The translations under genes were made by a program, and so were the position numbers. Of a stretch of DNA of 64,000 nt, positions 1-12,129 are shown in pieces. The notes below the pieces were generated by a model. It saw only the letters and a program-made list of their open reading frames with translations, made no database searches and was not told where the DNA came from. Source of the DNA: Otatea glauca (taxonomy: Eukaryota; Streptophyta; Magnoliopsida; Poales; Poaceae). Every line of letters begins with the position of its first letter. The first letter of the stretch is position 1. Location: NCBI GenBank assembly GCA_036346275.1, contig CM070719.1:30708093-30772092 (forward strand), given 5' to 3'.

Positions 1-183
1 GTCAATCTGGTTGATCCATGGAAAGTGCAAACCGATTCAATCTTGATTTGGGTGAGTCCGTTCATGGTATGACGTTGCCCTTACCGGTCATGTTACCGCC
101 ATCAGGGTTTCTGAAATGTAACCATATGGGACCAAGCCAATCAGATTGAGTCGGATTGGGTCAATTTGGTTGATCTATGGAAA
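1..183 (+). repeat. Direct repeat pair, 24 bp units 159 bp apart
   Basis: The first 24 bases recur at 160-183 with two transitions (common core ggttgat followed by c/tatggaaa). The copy at base 1 is cut by the window edge, so a longer tandem repeat to the left is possible. Its nature is unknown. Confidence 0.5.
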
Positions 184-1490
184 TTTTGAGGGTGTTTTTC
201 TTTGATAGAAGACATGCCTCTAAAAATTTTCCCCTTGGACCTCGCCAGGGGCGCTGCCCCTCGGACCCTGGAGTCGTAGGATTATTTTTGTTTAACTCAT
301 TTTTGCAGGAAATTATTTGAAATAGTATGGCCTATGTGTATGTGATGCATGTAATTGTATGTAATGCATTTAATTTTCACATGGCCTGCGTGCCGTGTCG
401 AGCTATAAGGATATTTAAATTGTATAACGACCTGCATGTTGACATGTGATGCTTCAAACCCTCATGTGAAATTCATTATCAAAAGTTGTAAGGCGTTGTA
501 TCCATAATGATGAAGACGATGGTATGAAGCATTATGATTAGGTGAACAATCAAGCAAGGTGGCTAGGTGAACAAAAAACATGATGATGGAGATCTTAATG
601 CGGGCCATGCTATTTTACAGCTTAATTTTGATTTTCTATGGATGTGTGTTAATCCTTTCTATTTTCTTTTTGCTCATTGCATGTGATGCTATGTTCATAG
701 TAGATATTGTTCATCCCTATAGTTAAAATTTTAAATCAAAATGTCCATCCAATTGTTGCACCTATCAAGAATTTAGATTGTTATTGATATGACTTCCAAA
801 GTAGTATATCAATGGCTATCTTAAGAGATGATTGGGATGTGTTGGACACATCACGCATAACAATGGTAGATTTAATCAAGCTATCAAAATGGTTTTGGGC
901 TTGAGGACATAAGTGGTTGGGATTTGATTTCAGTAATGAAGGAACATATACAAGACAATTGGTGTCTATAAAAACACACATGATGCAGGTTTCTTAATTG
1001 CCACCCGAAAACGGGAAGTGCTCCCTCCCTCATGTGAGCCCTAGGGGAATGTTGACCTGGCCATGAGTCAAGTTGACGGAGGCATTCATTACTTGTTTTC
1101 ATACTCAACCAACAGGAGTTACATAAGATGTAATTAGCAAAGGTGTTGTTTACCTATGTTATTAAATTTCTAGCAGTGATGCCAAAGCTCACTAGTGTTT
1201 GATGAATATGGATCTTGAATACTCACTATGTGTCTATGAAATAGGAGTATCTTTTATTAAAATGTTTAATAAAAGTATTACATGAACATAGTGCTTAGAA
1301 ACTTTGCATATTTTTGTTGTAGTTCAATGGCACCTTCTATTAGAAATTGGCCCATTTCCTTTAATTCCAAAGCATGCATGGTTTAGTACCATATTGCCTA
1401 GCCAAGTGGAGGAAAGGCAATTTGAAAGGTGGAATCCTTGCCACCTCTTGATTATTACACTTGGCATGAGAATGGCATAGGGTGGACAGT
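1..1490. other. AT-rich sequence without a gene, left flank of Copia E
   Basis: I find no coding region here: the open frames are short, overlap each other on both strands and match no family I know. The stretch holds a partial direct repeat at its left edge (separate entry), a GC-rich palindrome ggggcgctgcccc at 248-260 in otherwise AT-rich sequence, and a CA-rich tract near 1497-1515. Palindromes of this type occur in LTRs of some plant Copia elements, so the left part may be an LTR fragment. That is inference; no boundary or target-site duplication could be seen. Confidence 0.4.
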
Positions 1491-1971
1491 GGCTAAACAC
1501 ACACGCACACGAGCGCATTCGCGTATTTTCGTGTGAAAATTCACGTGACTTGTGACTTGCGATGAGCGACCGCCGTGTCGTAACGTGTATCCTGACACTT
1601 GAAATTCACCTTTTTATTTTGCTGATCCTTGCATTTATCTTTCCATTCAATCTGTTTAAATGCAATTTAAACATATATTTGAATTCTGTGTCATTATGCA
1701 GTCAATTACTAGTGAGTTAATTGACATTATGTTGTCAGTTACTAGTAACTGCCACATTTAACTGACATCATGAGGTCAGTTTCTTGTGCGAGTGTATATA
1801 AACTCCTGGAGATGTCCAGGACAGAAACACAATATTCCTCCTCCATTCTTCCTCCTCAACTCTAAATACTGTACTGTTGTGTTGTGCTGTTGATCCGCGC
1901 CGGCCTTCCTCCTCGGCGTGCACCAATTTCCAACACCTTCTACTCCTACTCCTGTTACACCTGGCTTTGCT
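1491..1971 (+). promoter_or_regulatory. Probable 3' part of the 5' LTR and leader of Copia E, with TATA box
   Basis: A TATA box (tatataaa, 1795-1802) is followed about 30 bases later by a CT-rich leader (cctcctccattcttcctcc near 1835-1853) and then by the gag reading frame near 2000. This is the usual layout of a Copia LTR promoter. Short direct and inverted motifs (agttactagtaact, tgacatcatgaggtca) lie just upstream. The left LTR edge cannot be placed because the partner LTR is not in the window, so the limits given are approximate. Confidence 0.45.
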
Positions 1972-2149
1972 TTGAGATCGGTTTTGGAAAGGGAAAACTT
2001 AATAGAACTAATTTTGTTAATTGGTATCGCAACCTAAGAATTGTTCTCAAGTATGAAAAGAAGGACTGTGTTCTAGAGAATCAAATTCCTGATGAACCAG
2101 CCGCAATTTGAAGGCTGAATATGAAAAACATATTAATGCTTCTGTAGAG
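1972..2149 (+). pseudogene. gag: Copia E gag, N-terminal fragment
   Basis: The frame reads LNRTNFVNWYRNLRIVLKY, the start of the gag domain (UBN2/DUF4219 type) of plant Ty1/Copia elements, followed by the conserved IPDEPAA. Gag packages element RNA into virus-like particles. The frame breaks near 2105 where a single base appears to be missing, and the remaining gag codons continue to 2149. There the LTR of element D begins. The rest of gag resumes on the far side of D near 15.4 kb, with a segment of the expected gag missing. No ATG sits immediately before the conserved block; the frame is open upstream to an ATG at 1884, which lies in the leader. Family assignment is from residue pattern recognition. 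Confidence 0.8.
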
Positions 2150-2894
2150 TGATGAGATCATGACGACCCAGCAAGCCATGCTTGTATCTCAAGCCAAGAC
2201 AAGGGCCCCACAACTTTTGATGCTCCAAGCCCACCCCAAGATCAAGCCCAATTCGTTCACGAATCCAGTTCGGCCCCTAGGAGCAGTACAACTAAAAATG
2301 ACCATATCTAGGTCATACGAAGTCCGTTTGAGGCGTTCTTAGAATCTACGGAGAAGCCCACGACGAGATCTTTCCAACGGAAGTGGTTTCACGTCCAAAA
2401 TCCTTCTATACCAACAGGAATCATCAAAACAATATAACGAACAGAATCTGTCGGGTGCTGCGACACCTCCGCTTGGGCCCAAAGGCCTTGTACGACCTAG
2501 GGTTTCACGGCCACCCCCTTGGCCGCCTCCTTTGCCCTCTACCTCATACATATTCAGTAGCCATCACTAGAATAGATGGGTTTTGCTTAGATTACAACTA
2601 GACACTTTGTGAGTTTTTCGCCGTTCATCGGTTTGTGGTACCCCAACTCGTGTGCTTAATATTATTCGCAATTTCAGATTGCATCTTCTACGTTCTTTCT
2701 TGTGTTCTCGATTTGCATGCAGGGATAAGCCTTCCTGGCGAGGTCAACCGTGTTTGTGCATGGTTGATAACCAACGGAGCCGTGGTGTAGCGATTGCGAG
2801 GTTGAATCGATTCGATTGGAAGCGGATCGTCAACGTCGAGTTCTCCACCAATCGACTTACCAGTACCTGTCGGAAGATCGGGCCACCGTTCCCA
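2150..2894 (+). repeat. 5' LTR of element D
   Basis: The LTR starts tgatgagatcatgacg and is repeated from 5469. It ends near ccca at 2894, five bases before the primer site. The right half is GC-richer and contains a telo-box-like taggg/ttt motif near 2507. A reading frame at 2160-2342 corresponds to the C-terminal tail of the element's protein frame, which runs on into the 3' LTR (see gag entry). The exact right edge is inferred from the primer site. Confidence 0.8.
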
Positions 2895-4024
2895 TCAAGT
2901 GGTATCAGAGCTTCAGTTGACCGATAGGTAATTATTGTATCCCCACTTTTCTTTTGCCATCGACCTAGAGTCCAGAAAAATTGCCCCACAAAATGTTCAT
3001 CATTGATTCCGCTATCCTACAACCCCTTGTGCCTTTGCAATTTACGTTTTTAGTTTTGCTTGTTGAGTTTGTGTCCATTGTCATCGTCTTGTTGCTGGTT
3101 TGAGGTCGTGATCCTAGTTTCTAGTTGTCCATTTCCCTTGCCCTAGTTCTTGTTTTGCACTGTTAGCCCTAACCGAAAGGAAGAAGTGAAGTCGCAAGCA
3201 ATTCAAGATTGCGCAGTGTTCACTAAAACAGCCATAACTTTTGCATACGAACTCCGATTGGGACGTACTTTTTTTTGTTTCGAAGAGAACAATGACACGC
3301 ATCTGAAAAATCAATTGGTCAAAAGACCTGTGCAACTTTGGACCCTCAAAATCGGCCTCTAAGACCGAGTTCCGAGCCCAACAAGTTTCATGTGCTGTTT
3401 TAGCCCATTTTTCGGTCATCTGTTTAACATCTTCTCTTGTTCCAAAATGTGAGATTTTTGTTTTGCCTTTGAGTTAAAAGAAAGAAAACAAAAGGCAAGT
3501 GCAAAAAAAAAGCCGCACTGAAAAAAATAGAGAGAAGAAAAGAAGCAAACAGAGGGAAAAAGAAGCAAATAATAAGAATTGCTTGCATCGTTTGAGTCCT
3601 ATGTGCTTTGATATATCCCTTGCTAGGTTGAACTAGTTCTAGGAACATGTTTAGGCCAGCAATTGTGATGAGTACATTGGACATTTATTCAACCTGCTAA
3701 TCTGATTTTGATATTTCTTATTCCTTGCTACTAAATATTACCTTCTGAGCTCCACATACTTCTTATCAGTTCAGGTTCTCCTTTGCAATCGCTTCGCTCA
3801 CGCCCTCACAGTATCACGAACCAGCCACCGGTTGTACCACCTGCTGATTTGGTAAGAACATTTGTAAGGATGTGGTAAGACGCGTGAGAGTTTGTGATCC
3901 CACTGTCCAGTACCTAGTAGTTGATAGGGATAATACTTTGTGCTATCTTCTATTTTCTACTAGTAATTGCAGGGGTACCTGAGGACCAAGACAGTAACAC
4001 GAGCTCCGAGAGATGCTTTGAGAG
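2895..4024 (+). other. Primer-binding site and long leader of element D
   Basis: The sequence tggtatcagagc at 2900-2911 matches the initiator tRNA-Met 3' end and would prime minus-strand DNA synthesis. The 1.1 kb that follows has no convincing reading frame. A pyrimidine-rich tract ending in attgcag at 3972 looks like a 3' splice site just upstream of the gag start, so part of the leader may be an intron. The splice site is inference. Confidence 0.6.
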
Positions 4025-5468
4025 ATGAATAAGACTATGAACAAGCAAATTCAAAACAGGGACAATGCACTTGACAGAAAAGAGTATAAGCATCAACCCA
4101 ACTTTAATTCATCTCCTTCTGCTGGTAAAGGTAAGAATTTTCCAATTCTTCCTTCTTATAACGGATTTGGTGTTGATGCTTATATTGATTGGGAAATAGA
4201 GGTAGATAAAATTCTTTCTCAATGTAACCTCTGTAATAAACGAAAAATTAAAGTTGCCGCTAGTGCTTTAACTCTTTGTGCATCAATTTGGTGGAACGAT
4301 TTTTGTACTTATAAGCCAGTATCACAAACATGGAAACATATGAAACGACTTATGAGAGATGAATTTGTTCCTGCTTATCATTCTAAAAAGTTACTTTATG
4401 AATTGCAATGTTTACAACAATGTGATAAAACTGTCAAGTCAATGAGGAATTAGAAACTTTGTTGTTGCGTTGTGGTTTAGATGAATCTGAAGAAGCTAAG
4501 GAAATAAAATTCTTAAATGGACTTGATATGAAAATTCAGGGAATTCTTGTTGATAAGGAATATAGTTCTATCTCTAGTTTATTTAATCTTGCTTGTGAGA
4601 TTGAAAATCAAATTGAACATGAAAGACATCTCGCTGAAATTAATGTCTATAATTGCCAAAGTGAAGAATTTTCTTTGGAAGAACGGCATCTTGTCGAGTT
4701 TCCACTTTCTACTAACTTTTCACAGCACATTGAGTACAAAAACGAGAAGAAAAACACGCAAGAGAAGGAGGCACAGGAGATACTTGCTATCCCATGCATG
4801 CCTCAAGAATGTACAGATCATGACATGCCTAAATCGGTTAAGATAGAAAACAAAGGTAATGACATATGTTCTATTTTCACACGGGGAGAGAATTCTATTG
4901 ATTTGCTAAATTTGGCCACTACTAGTGCTATGCTAGAACAGCAGTTAGTGGACACTCAAACTGAATCACCTTTGTCACAATATGATTGTCTTGCTGTCCC
5001 TGGTGATAAAAAAGAGTTGTGTGATAATGTCTCATTTATATCCATGCCTCAACTAGTGAATGAACATATCAGTTTTATTTCTGATCTAAACACGTGTGCT
5101 GAAAATAAACATGTTATTCACCTTGCTAATGAAAAGGACGAGATTAAACTGTTGTCTTCCTTGAATACTTTGGGTTATATTGAATTTGATGTCATATGTG
5201 ATGTCAATTGTTTAGAGGAGAGATTTTCTGTGACTGCTAATTTATCATGGTCATCCGGTGTTAGTTTTCATGCTATTGGCAAATATAATGATAAAGAAAA
5301 GTACATGGTGCATCGAATTTATATTTGTACCATTCTGAAATCTTCTTTTAATGTGCCACACTATCAACAACCAAAGAATATGTTGGTTTCTTTGCCGCCT
5401 CTTGTTACTAACCTTTTGCAGATCAATGAGCTTGAGTCGAGGACGACTCAGAATCAAGAATGGGAGGA
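4025..5468 (+). pseudogene. gag: Element D gag-like protein with long unknown C-terminal region, one frameshift
   Basis: The first frame (4025-4453) contains a retrotransposon gag core: an FPILPSYNGFGVDAYIDWE block, the aromatic patch SIWWNDF, then RLMRDEFVPAYHSKKLLYEL, as in Gypsy capsids. It is cut by a stop at 4451. The expected continuation (EELETLLLRCGLDESEEAKE) lies one frame over from about 4440, so a single-base indel separates the halves. The second half is open for about 390 codons to 5634, with no zinc knuckle, protease, RT or integrase motif. Its C-terminal half is a low-homology acidic region I do not recognise. The frame crosses the polypurine tract (about 5452-5468, aagaatgggagga) into the 3' LTR and ends in an AMLLSQAKTRASQL tail, like the TRARA-type C-terminus of some plant Gypsy polyproteins. 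The frame end at 5634 lies in inserted element C. Confidence 0.75.
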
Positions 5469-5582
5469 TGATGAGACCATGACGGCCCAGCAAGCTATGC
5501 TTCTATCTCAAGCCAAGACAAGGGCCTCACAACTTTTGATGCTCCAAGCCCACCCCAAGATCAAGCCCAATTCGTTCATGAG
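5469..5582 (+). repeat. 3' LTR of element D, first part
   Basis: This matches 2150-2263 closely, then breaks at the insertion site of element C. The last five bases (atgag, 5578-5582) are the left copy of C's target-site duplication. Confidence 0.88.
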
Positions 5583-8396
5583 TGTAACACCTCGGCACCC
5601 ACAGTGCCCTGAGTGTCACAAAAACAGGAAATAAAACTAGATAAGGAAGATCAACTCTAATAGTACTCCGAAATCCACTAAATATTTCGGCAGCACCTTC
5701 CCTAAAACTTGGACATCCAATCAGCAGACAAAAGACAATAATCATTCACCTTCAGTAAAACTTGGACATCCACTCAGCAGACAAAAGACAATAGTCATTC
5801 TGATATCATCTACAACATGTCATGGAATCAATCAACCATCATGACCAACTAAGCACACAACTAAACATAATATCATCAATTAAACTTAACTACAACGCGA
5901 TTACATAATGAATTCAACTAGTTTTTAGAGTGAACTGATTAACCCAACTAATCTTTTAACATGTCATGAGCGTGAGTGGAGGTGCGACTAAGTCCCATCC
6001 CGGCAAGTCGCTCTCGTGGTACCTAAAAACATTAAACAAACAAGCATGAGTTCAAGACTCGACAAAGTGCATCACAAACCAATTTACACAATTAAATCAA
6101 GCTGTAAACATACTTCTTATCCAAATCCATGAATTTATAAAACAATAATATCAACAACATTTACCTCTTTTCACTTCATTACTTACTTCCTACACGTACC
6201 TCATTAAACCTCTTTGGATGAGTCCACATTTCTATTGAACTCAAAATCATCGTTAGGATGCAATGCGACATGCATGCTCATGAATGCTCTTTTCTTTGCA
6301 CGTACCGGTACTGCCGAGTGCACACCCGTCGGTGTGCACCCTCACGTCCCTTCCATCCCGTGGAAGGTGCATACTCTTACTGTCTCGCTCCCATTCACTT
6401 CGATAAATGGGACCACGAGGTAGGACTTTCATGTTCACTACGTGTGAACACAGAGGCCCGCATCAGAATGGGTCGCCTCTTCTATTATGAATGCACGTAT
6501 GCAATTTACATGAAGACATGTGCAACTTCATTCATTTTCACCACTTGCATAGTCATGCCCGATTTCGTAAACATCAGTCAATTCATCCATCCATGAATTA
6601 CCGTTCTTACTAGTCTAAGCAAATTCAAGAAATATGCATGGTAGCACATCATATCATATTCATATGCACAAGCAACCAATCAACATTATAATATCCTTCT
6701 AGTTGATATACTTGCCTTCTACCGAGAGGAATGGAGTGGCGGAAAGAAGAAGCCACTCCCGAAGCTACTCCACCTGGAAATACAATTGCGCACTCAAATT
6801 CACATGTTTTAGAGTCAACAAACAGCACTTTCACTCCCTAAATCAAATTTGCCGAAAACTCTGAATTCATACAAAACTAGTTTAGATAGCCCACTTCACC
6901 ACAGCATAACTACTGCTATATAACTTTAAATTGAGCAAAAGTAGACATTTTAAGCATCTACATAAAATTTTCATGTATCTCTAGGCAATTGCAAATTTCA
7001 ACTCGGCCTCTAACTTGTCCTAAATCACATAACAAAATTGAATCTGCTACTAGTCACAATTTGGACAGCAAAAGGTAAAACTTGCATAACTTTTTAATGG
7101 TTGAGCCAAATTGAGTGAACTCAGTTTGTAATTAATCACAAGAGGATAATCTACAACTATATTATAGCCATTTATTCAGAAGATGCATTACTAGTTCCCA
7201 GATTAGAGATGAACAGAAGTTATATACATTAACAGTAGTTCTGAACAGCTGGTACTAAAATGAACATAACTTTTAATTCGCTAAGTACAAATTTGCATTC
7301 TTAGGCTCCAAATGACCACAAGAGGATAACCTATTGTTACCCCATAGCCATTTTCTCAACACCTGAAAGTAATGTCCTCAAACTGCCCTTTGAACTTCAG
7401 ACCAACTCTGAACTTTCAGCAGAAATCTCAGTTCTGGACAGCAACTTCAACATTCCAAAACTTTTGATCCCTAACTCCAAATCAAGGATACAAATACACT
7501 TTCTAAATCTACAGGAAATTTCCCACATTTATCTAGGCAATCAAAAATCTTAATTCGGCCTGTTGCTATATCAAATCTTCGGTTGAACATTTCGGGCGCA
7601 ATGCAGAACCTAATCTGGACAGTCAACACCAAAAATGGCATAACTTTCAATTGGCTGATCGGACTTTAGTGTTCTTATACTCAAATTAAAGGGGATTCGA
7701 CGATCTACAACTTTCTCGACAGCCAACAGCTCAGGAAACCAACCTAACTGCCTCAAATCGGCGCTCCAAAATCGGGCAGTGCACAGCCCGAATTGAGTAC
7801 AGAGTTCCCTCCATTCTAGAGCTAGTTCCCCCCCATCCCCCCCCAAAAAAAATTTTAGATCTACGAACCCTAGCACCAATGCAGCCCACTAAAGCTCCCC
7901 ATACAGCAAGCACAGCTCAGAAAAATCAAGAATCCATACCTCTCTTGGCTCCCAAAGAGGAAGGAAGGAGGGGGCTGCTTGCTGTTTGGAGGGCTGCAGC
8001 AAGGGGAGCTGGGGCTGCCGCCGCCGGAGGAGCTCACCGCCCGGCTGGCCGATCGGAGGAGGTCGCGCGGCTAGCTGGTCGGGAGCAGGCTTGGGAGGAC
8101 GCCGACTGCAGCTTGGAGCAAAAAAAAATTCGGTTGGGGCAAAATGAGGAGAGTTGGCTGGTTGCAAGATGGGGAAAAGTGATGAGGAGTTGGGTGAGTT
8201 GGGGAGAAAATTAAGGAAAAGGGTACCCACTCTCTCCCGACAAAGGAAAATCTCCAACAGGCCCTCAAAACACCTGACCAAAAACATATATTTTTAAGCA
8301 AGTTAGAAACCACCACTTAAGTAGTTAAGAAAATGAAAATTTCCCAAATAAGCGAAGGACATCAAAATAAATGTTTAATTGCGAACTGGTATTACA
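5583..8396 (-). repeat. 3' LTR of element C
   Basis: On the plus strand it runs from tgtaacacctcgg to ctggtattaca, so it carries the TG...CA ends on the element strand. It matches 12130-14947 almost base for base from about 6.2 to 7.8 kb. Most differences are at CAG/CTG-containing spots and in homopolymers (for example the C and A runs near 7830-7855 against 14366-14388). The GC-rich stretch near 7.95-8.15 kb is the upstream leader part of the LTR; frames in it are treated as non-coding. Confidence 0.92.
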
Positions 8397-11300
8397 TTCT
8401 CTCCCCTTAATGGAATTCGACCCCGAATTCGAAGAACATCAACTACAACAAAACAAAGTTCACAAGGGCTTGCAACTCAAAGCAACCACGCTCATTCAAA
8501 TGAATCCAAACGACAAATCAAATTTCCAAGTCCAACTATTAACGAAAGTGATTTGACTCACCTCAGACCAAGCTTTCTCTTCTCAAAACTATATATTCAC
8601 TCCAATTTCTACTTAAATTTGCAAGGGACAAAACTCCTAGCATTGCGATTCCAACGAAGTTCTGAACAAGGAATCTCACCAGAATTATCTCAATCTTCAT
8701 CCTCAAATTCACCCACTAAGGGACTCGATCAAATTAATTGATATGCCAAATCCTCATATCGAACATAACATACCACTATCGCGAAATACTCTGATGTACT
8801 CAGAAAACTTTCCTTGGTACTACAGCACGTCATACCCTTTTAACCGATGATCCTTCTCAAAAGGATAGCGTACTAACCTCTAACTCAACTCCAATTTTCT
8901 TCTCAGCGTAAATCATAAAACTTAAATCTTCTTTCTCACCCTCTTTGCCACGATTCATCTTATTCATGACAGCTAGAACGATACGAGGCTTTTCATTCTA
9001 ACACGCCTCTAAACCAAATATCAACTAATCACTCTTACATTCATTTAAATCTTCCGGGTTCCAACCTCAACCCCAAAGAATCAAATACACATAGTCCCAT
9101 CTCTTCCAACAAAAGGGCCATAACCAACCAAGGCCATCGAAGGAAATAGCCCACCTTGGCATAAATTTCCCTTCAGTTATAAACCACGATATAAAATTCT
9201 TTTATTCTAACCTCTCCCAGGCATATACCACACCTAGTAACAAATAGTTAAAACAAATGTTCACAACAGAACATTTCACTTCAATTTGACATCACCTTTA
9301 CAACCAACGCTACTTCCAAAAGATTTCGAACCGATATCACAAGCCTCCATCATACTCCACCAATAAACCACTAACGGTCAACGTCTAGCTCATGCTAGGA
9401 CCAGAGATCATTACCAAACCACAAACGATTCCATTCCTAAGAGGGTCTCGCCCTCACATTCTTTCACTCAAAAACCAAGTCCAAAAGTATAATCCTTTAA
9501 TATACTCAACTCTAGACCATAAACACTCATATTCTTAACTCCAGCTAGAAAGCAAAAGAATTACAATTCTCTTAAACCAAGTGAACCACATACATCACCT
9601 TGAGCCCAACACACTAAAATTCATCTTGGAGAGAACTCAAAAAAACCCAAAGATATCTCTCATTTTCTTTTCCCAAGTCAAAACATAAAGGAAAAAAAAT
9701 TCAATTCTTTTACATCACATAAACCACTTTTATCATCTTCGAATCAATGTGATAAAATTCACACTGGGGAGAAACTCAAAGTAAAAGAGAGACTCCACAC
9801 AAATCTTCGACAGAAGCCCTCATAAAAAACAAGGAACAAATCAGTTCGCTTTCACCAAAGCAGAACCTCTCACGTTTAACTAAAATCAACGTTTTGGAAG
9901 AGGAAACCGATTCTGAAGCCAAACATCTAAGCACCCAACCTGCATATTTTTCTTTCAAGAGGATGGGAAACTTATTCCCAACGGAAACCACTTCATCAGC
10001 AGAAATCACTTGAATCCGTAAACCCATAAAAAAAGATCCAACTCGAATCCCACCATTTCTAGTATTCCAATACTTTAGCCATTAAAGATTTCATATTCAC
10101 AAAATCCTGAAAAGTCCAACAGGTTTGAACAAAAGTTACAAAACCCAATCTTCTTTTAATTTCCTTCTCCTATTCATATAACCACCACCAGTCATATTAT
10201 CATCAAACCCTAACCAAGTCTATCTCATGACAATCAACAAGGAGAACCACTTCCTTATTTCTTCAACATCAATAACTTGCAGTTAATTCAACATAAGACA
10301 TGCGTCATCATTTTCTTTTGATCTACTAACCATGACGAACCATCATTCATACAATGGTTTATTCCAAGCTTAATACATATCTTTTTTCAACACTTATTTT
10401 GGCGTACACAACAATTACCTTTCGTACAATCCCCAATTCACATACTCAATATCCCCAGTTCATTCCACCAATAATTAATCCTAACCACGCTATACGATCT
10501 CCACTAGCCATATTTCATAAATACAGATCCCAAACAGACATTTGTCAAGGACAAGCTCAACCTTTCATACAATCATTCCTTATCCCTATTCTTTGATTAC
10601 ACATCGATTAAGTCATCTTGTTGACCCAAAATACTAATCGACTCATGAGAAACATGGACCAACAACCCTCATGTCTTTACACCATTATACTCTGGTACTT
10701 TACATCAACACCTTGCTATAATAAATTCATCTACAAAAGATTCTAGACCTTCTCAGTCGGGATCAATACTAGCATTATCAGGACACAATCCCGTACTTCC
10801 AATTAATTTCCAGGACTCGCAACACTTCGCATAAAACAATAATCAACACTCACTTTAGATCAATTGCCATCTCAATTAATCTTTCTCTACCACACAATAA
10901 ATTAGGTTGTTTTTTAAACAACCTACAAATTCACTTTAATATAATCAGTCACCCACATCATCTCAAAGTTCTAACTACTAATCATACACTTAACGTCTTG
11001 AACATCTTCGTGGGTCACATACCCAACCTTTAAGGAAAACACAGCTCTTAAGCATGAATGAACAACGATAAATAGTTTCTTCTTTCGAGAAAAACCCAAG
11101 CGAAATTGCAACAGAGCGTAACTCTCAAATACCCAAACTCGGCATGCAAAAGATCTTCATCAAATCTCAAAGTTACAACTTCCACAAGGAAGATAATTGC
11201 AAAGGAAAACCAAACAATCAACCACATCCTTTACGATAAAACCTTAACACCAAGAATCCACAAGACTTAAGTTTTACATCAAGACTTCAATAATTTCTTT

Positions 11301-12129
11301 TAAACTCGGAGAATAACAACACAAGAATAAATCGATAACTTTCTCCGTAAAGCAATCCAATAAAACCAGGCGTCAAAGCTGGAATGGCAACCAAAAGAGG
11401 CGTCACACTAAACTCTTCTTCTTTGTCTTCAACCAAAGAAGGCAAAACCAAAAACCGTCGAAAGAACAATCAGCGAATACTGTTACCAAACACCTTTCCT
11501 TTGTTTCCAACCAGTAAAGACCAAAATAAACCAACCAAACCGATCGATGAGCGGTAGAAGAAATCTAAAGGATCCACCACCAAACTTTCTATTGGACTCC
11601 AACCAATGAAGCTAAAAGGAACCAACAAACTCCATCCACTCTCTAAACCTTGTCGCAAAAGGCGATGACTTTTACCTACGAGAGGCTCCAAACTTCGGTT
11701 GTGGCTTTACCCACCACAACCACCACCATGGCCACTACCATGGCCACTCCACAATATAAGAAGGTGGCCAAACCCTTGGCAAAGACAACTCACTTAATCT
11801 CAAAAACAAGAACAACTCAATTCATTCCTTTCATAAACATAGCAACATACATTATCAAATGTAGTCTCAACATCAAAGCTTAAATACAACATTTAAGCGT
11901 AAAGCAACGATACCCATACCTTTTCCTACTGTGCATCAGAGTGTGTCAAGTTTTAAATTAATTAACCACTCTACTTCAGATTTTAAGGTTGTTGCCCTAA
12001 GGCCAAATTTTTTAAAAAAGTGGAAACCTATGCCTTGTTTCTAATTTTACGCAGCAATATTTTTAGTTTACTCTAGAGTAATTTGCTAAATTTACATGCC
12101 ACGGACCTAAAGCCCGCTCTGATACCAAC
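8397..12129 (-). other. Internal region of element C, no coding found
   Basis: The 3.7 kb is AT-rich with only short frames. None shows a zinc knuckle, protease D-[TS]-G, RT YxDD/FxDD or integrase HHCC pattern. Next to the left LTR, the plus-strand ttctctccccttaatgg (8397-8413) reads on the minus strand as a polypurine tract, preceded by a ttcggggtcgaattcc block typical of the end of Gypsy internal regions. This suggests a Gypsy origin. The strongly polarised composition (C-rich, G-poor plus strand) is notable. Confidence 0.8.
12112..12127 (-). promoter_or_regulatory. Primer-binding site of element C
   Basis: On the minus strand this reads tggtatcagagcgggc, complementary to the 3' end of initiator tRNA-Met, two bases inside the 5' LTR edge at 12130. 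It fixes the element's orientation. Confidence 0.9.

Noticed and set aside
7879..8214. GC-rich 111-codon frame, with a counterpart near 14.4-14.6 kb
   Set aside because: It lies in the LTR leader of element C, on the antisense strand. The second LTR copy has a different frame because of indels, as expected for non-coding DNA.
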